From Nannocystis exedens (GTDB taxonomy: Bacteria; Myxococcota_A; Polyangia; Polyangiales; Polyangiaceae), in assembly GCA_945861885.1 (NCBI GenBank), contig CAMAVR010000029.1:1-41876 (forward strand): a stretch of 41,876 nucleotides of DNA, given 5' to 3'. How positions within the stretch are numbered: position 1 is the stretch's first letter; each line of letters begins with the position of its first letter. Made by a program: the position numbers and the translations under genes. The notes beneath the pieces were generated by a model. It saw nothing but the letters and a program-made list of their open reading frames with translations, searched no databases and had not been told where the DNA came from. This document shows positions 41,121 to 41,876 of the stretch, piece after piece.

Positions 41121-41821
41121 GAGCTCGTATCGGAATTTTAGTTGGGTCTGGAGCGCTCATCGCCGTTTCGTCGTGCGGAGGCGAACAAGCGGCACAGCCT
41201 GAAGCGCCAATCGCCCCACCGCCAACAACGCCAATTGCCACGCGCCCGGTAACGCCCCCTATCGCCCCGACGCCGCCTGTCGTTGCGATAAAAAATTACC
41301 TCGTCGCATGCGAACCGTACGTCACAGCGCCTCGCGAAAAGGATGTAACAGCAGCGCTCTATTTCAGAATGCAGTCGATTCCTACCAAAGGCGAATATCA
41401 GAACTACTCACTTCAGTCGTTACGAGCTTTCCCAACGCGAGCGACAACGCTAGCCGACGTGGTCGGACCGACGACAATAGTCTCCGACGCCATCAGCCAG
41501 GCCACGTACGAACGCTTGAAAGGTGATCCACTGGGTTTCCAGTACAAATTTTCGGGCGACCTTTACGTCCACGAACAGGGGAATCCGACAGGTGGCGGGG
41601 TAATGACCATTTCGAAACCATCGCTCTTCGGGATTACATGCGAGCTTGATCCCAAGCGCTATATCGGTTGGTTCAACGGAACACCCACAGAACCAGACCC
41701 GCAGTCGTTCAACAAAAACGGCGGCACAATCGCGCAGTGCAGAATCTACCCACTCCCGACCGAAGATGCGCCATTACCAGCGCTCACGAAATTAGAAGAC
41801 TACGGCTGCCCGCAACGGTAG
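41117..41821 (+). CDS. Hypothetical lipoprotein coupled to the LGFP protein
   Basis: The start codon overlaps the LGFP gene's stop (ATGA). MRARIGILVGSGALIAVSSC is a lipoprotein signal with a good lipobox. A Pro/Thr-rich linker (about residues 28-58) leads to a domain of about 175 residues with four or so Cys (LVACEPYV, ITCELDPK, IAQCRIYP, YGCPQR). I recognise no family. Its coupling suggests it works with the LGFP/MACPF-like protein on the cell surface. Confidence 0.7.
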   Translation: MRARIGILVGSGALIAVSSCGGEQAAQPEAPIAPPPTTPIATRPVTPPIAPTPPVVAIKNYLVACEPYVTAPREKDVTAALYFRMQSIPTKGEYQNYSLQSLRAFPTRATTLADVVGPTTIVSDAISQATYERLKGDPLGFQYKFSGDLYVHEQGNPTGGGVMTISKPSLFGITCELDPKRYIGWFNGTPTEPDPQSFNKNGGTIAQCRIYPLPTEDAPLPALTKLEDYGCPQR

Positions 41822-41827
41822 CTGACG

Positions 41828-41853
41828 CGGCGGGGGACGAGCCCCCGCCCTAC
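41828..41853 (-). repeat. GC-rich palindromic repeat (family 2), copy B
   Basis: GGCGGGGG (41829-41836) pairs with CCCCCGCC (41842-41849), followed by CTAC. It is the inverse orientation of copy A at 18441, sharing the GTAGGGCGGGGGC core. It begins seven bases after the last gene. Confidence 0.85.
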
Positions 41854-41862
41854 AGGTGCTTC

Positions 41863-41876
41863 GTAGGGCGGGGGCT
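41863..41876 (+). repeat. GC-rich palindromic repeat (family 2), copy C, cut by the window
   Basis: GTAGGGCGGGGGCT, in the same orientation as copy A, nine bases after copy B. B and C form an inverted doublet. Confidence 0.8.

Overview
The window looks like a chromosomal segment of a Gram-negative bacterium, most likely a myxobacterium-like deltaproteobacterium (Myxococcota or a relative). This is an inference from gene content, not a database result. The signs are many secreted lipoproteins with Asp/Gly/Pro-rich linkers, a bacterial lysyl oxidase, an S46 dipeptidyl-peptidase, a branched-chain keto-acid dehydrogenase cluster, an NtrC-type regulator, and a fused pseudouridine synthase/rRNA methyltransferase. 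The sequence is moderately GC-rich; the tandem flippase genes at the left are visibly richer in A and T.

Layout. 1-1046 is a small unit bounded by 54-bp near-perfect inverted repeats and holding a four-helix-bundle (IVP-like) protein and a dead IS5-type transposase. 1082-3847 carries two paralogous polysaccharide flippases. 3999-6721 has a lysyl-oxidase lipoprotein and a convergent unknown lipoprotein. 6845-7380 holds ssrA (tmRNA) with an elaborate terminator. 7442-11457 has a SprT/DUF2786 protein, an S46 peptidase and a coupled lipoprotein. 11532-13040 is an NtrC-family regulator, followed by a repeat-bearing lipoprotein (13292-14851). 14852-19621 is a leftward operon for branched-chain keto-acid dehydrogenase E1alpha, E1beta and E2, ending in mutY. 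19695-21494 is a POT peptide transporter. 21680-25052 has a hotdog thioesterase, a ureidoglycolate-lyase-like protein, a secreted PARG-like protein and a Cys-rich secreted protein. 25166-28815 pairs an ABC-F ATPase (Uup) with the RluA-methyltransferase fusion. 28881-33745 has a CGFS glutaredoxin, an SDR, UDP-glucose dehydrogenase, a UDP-sugar epimerase and a surface-carbohydrate protein. 33899-37219 has an FmdB zinc ribbon, an orphan DNA methyltransferase, a ferredoxin and a PAP2 membrane phosphatase. 37227-41821 has a GNAT-like protein and a two-gene lipoprotein operon whose large member joins a MACPF-like region to LGFP repeats.

Genes that work together: E1alpha/E1beta/E2 form one complex (E3 is not in this window); Ugd and the epimerase would make UDP-glucuronate and UDP-galacturonate for surface polysaccharide, to which the flippases, the surface-carbohydrate protein and the GNAT-like protein may also contribute; Uup and the RluA-methyltransferase fusion are translationally coupled and all relate to ribosomes; the LGFP lipoprotein and the last lipoprotein overlap by four bases.

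The intergenic DNA is the most unusual part. A hexamer-phased repeat built from GGGCAC and GTTTAC occurs six times, always between genes, twice as inverted pairs. A second GC-rich palindrome family occurs three times, with a related hairpin before E1alpha. The ssrA terminator carries a 31-bp palindrome inside its loop and a duplicated 3' arm.
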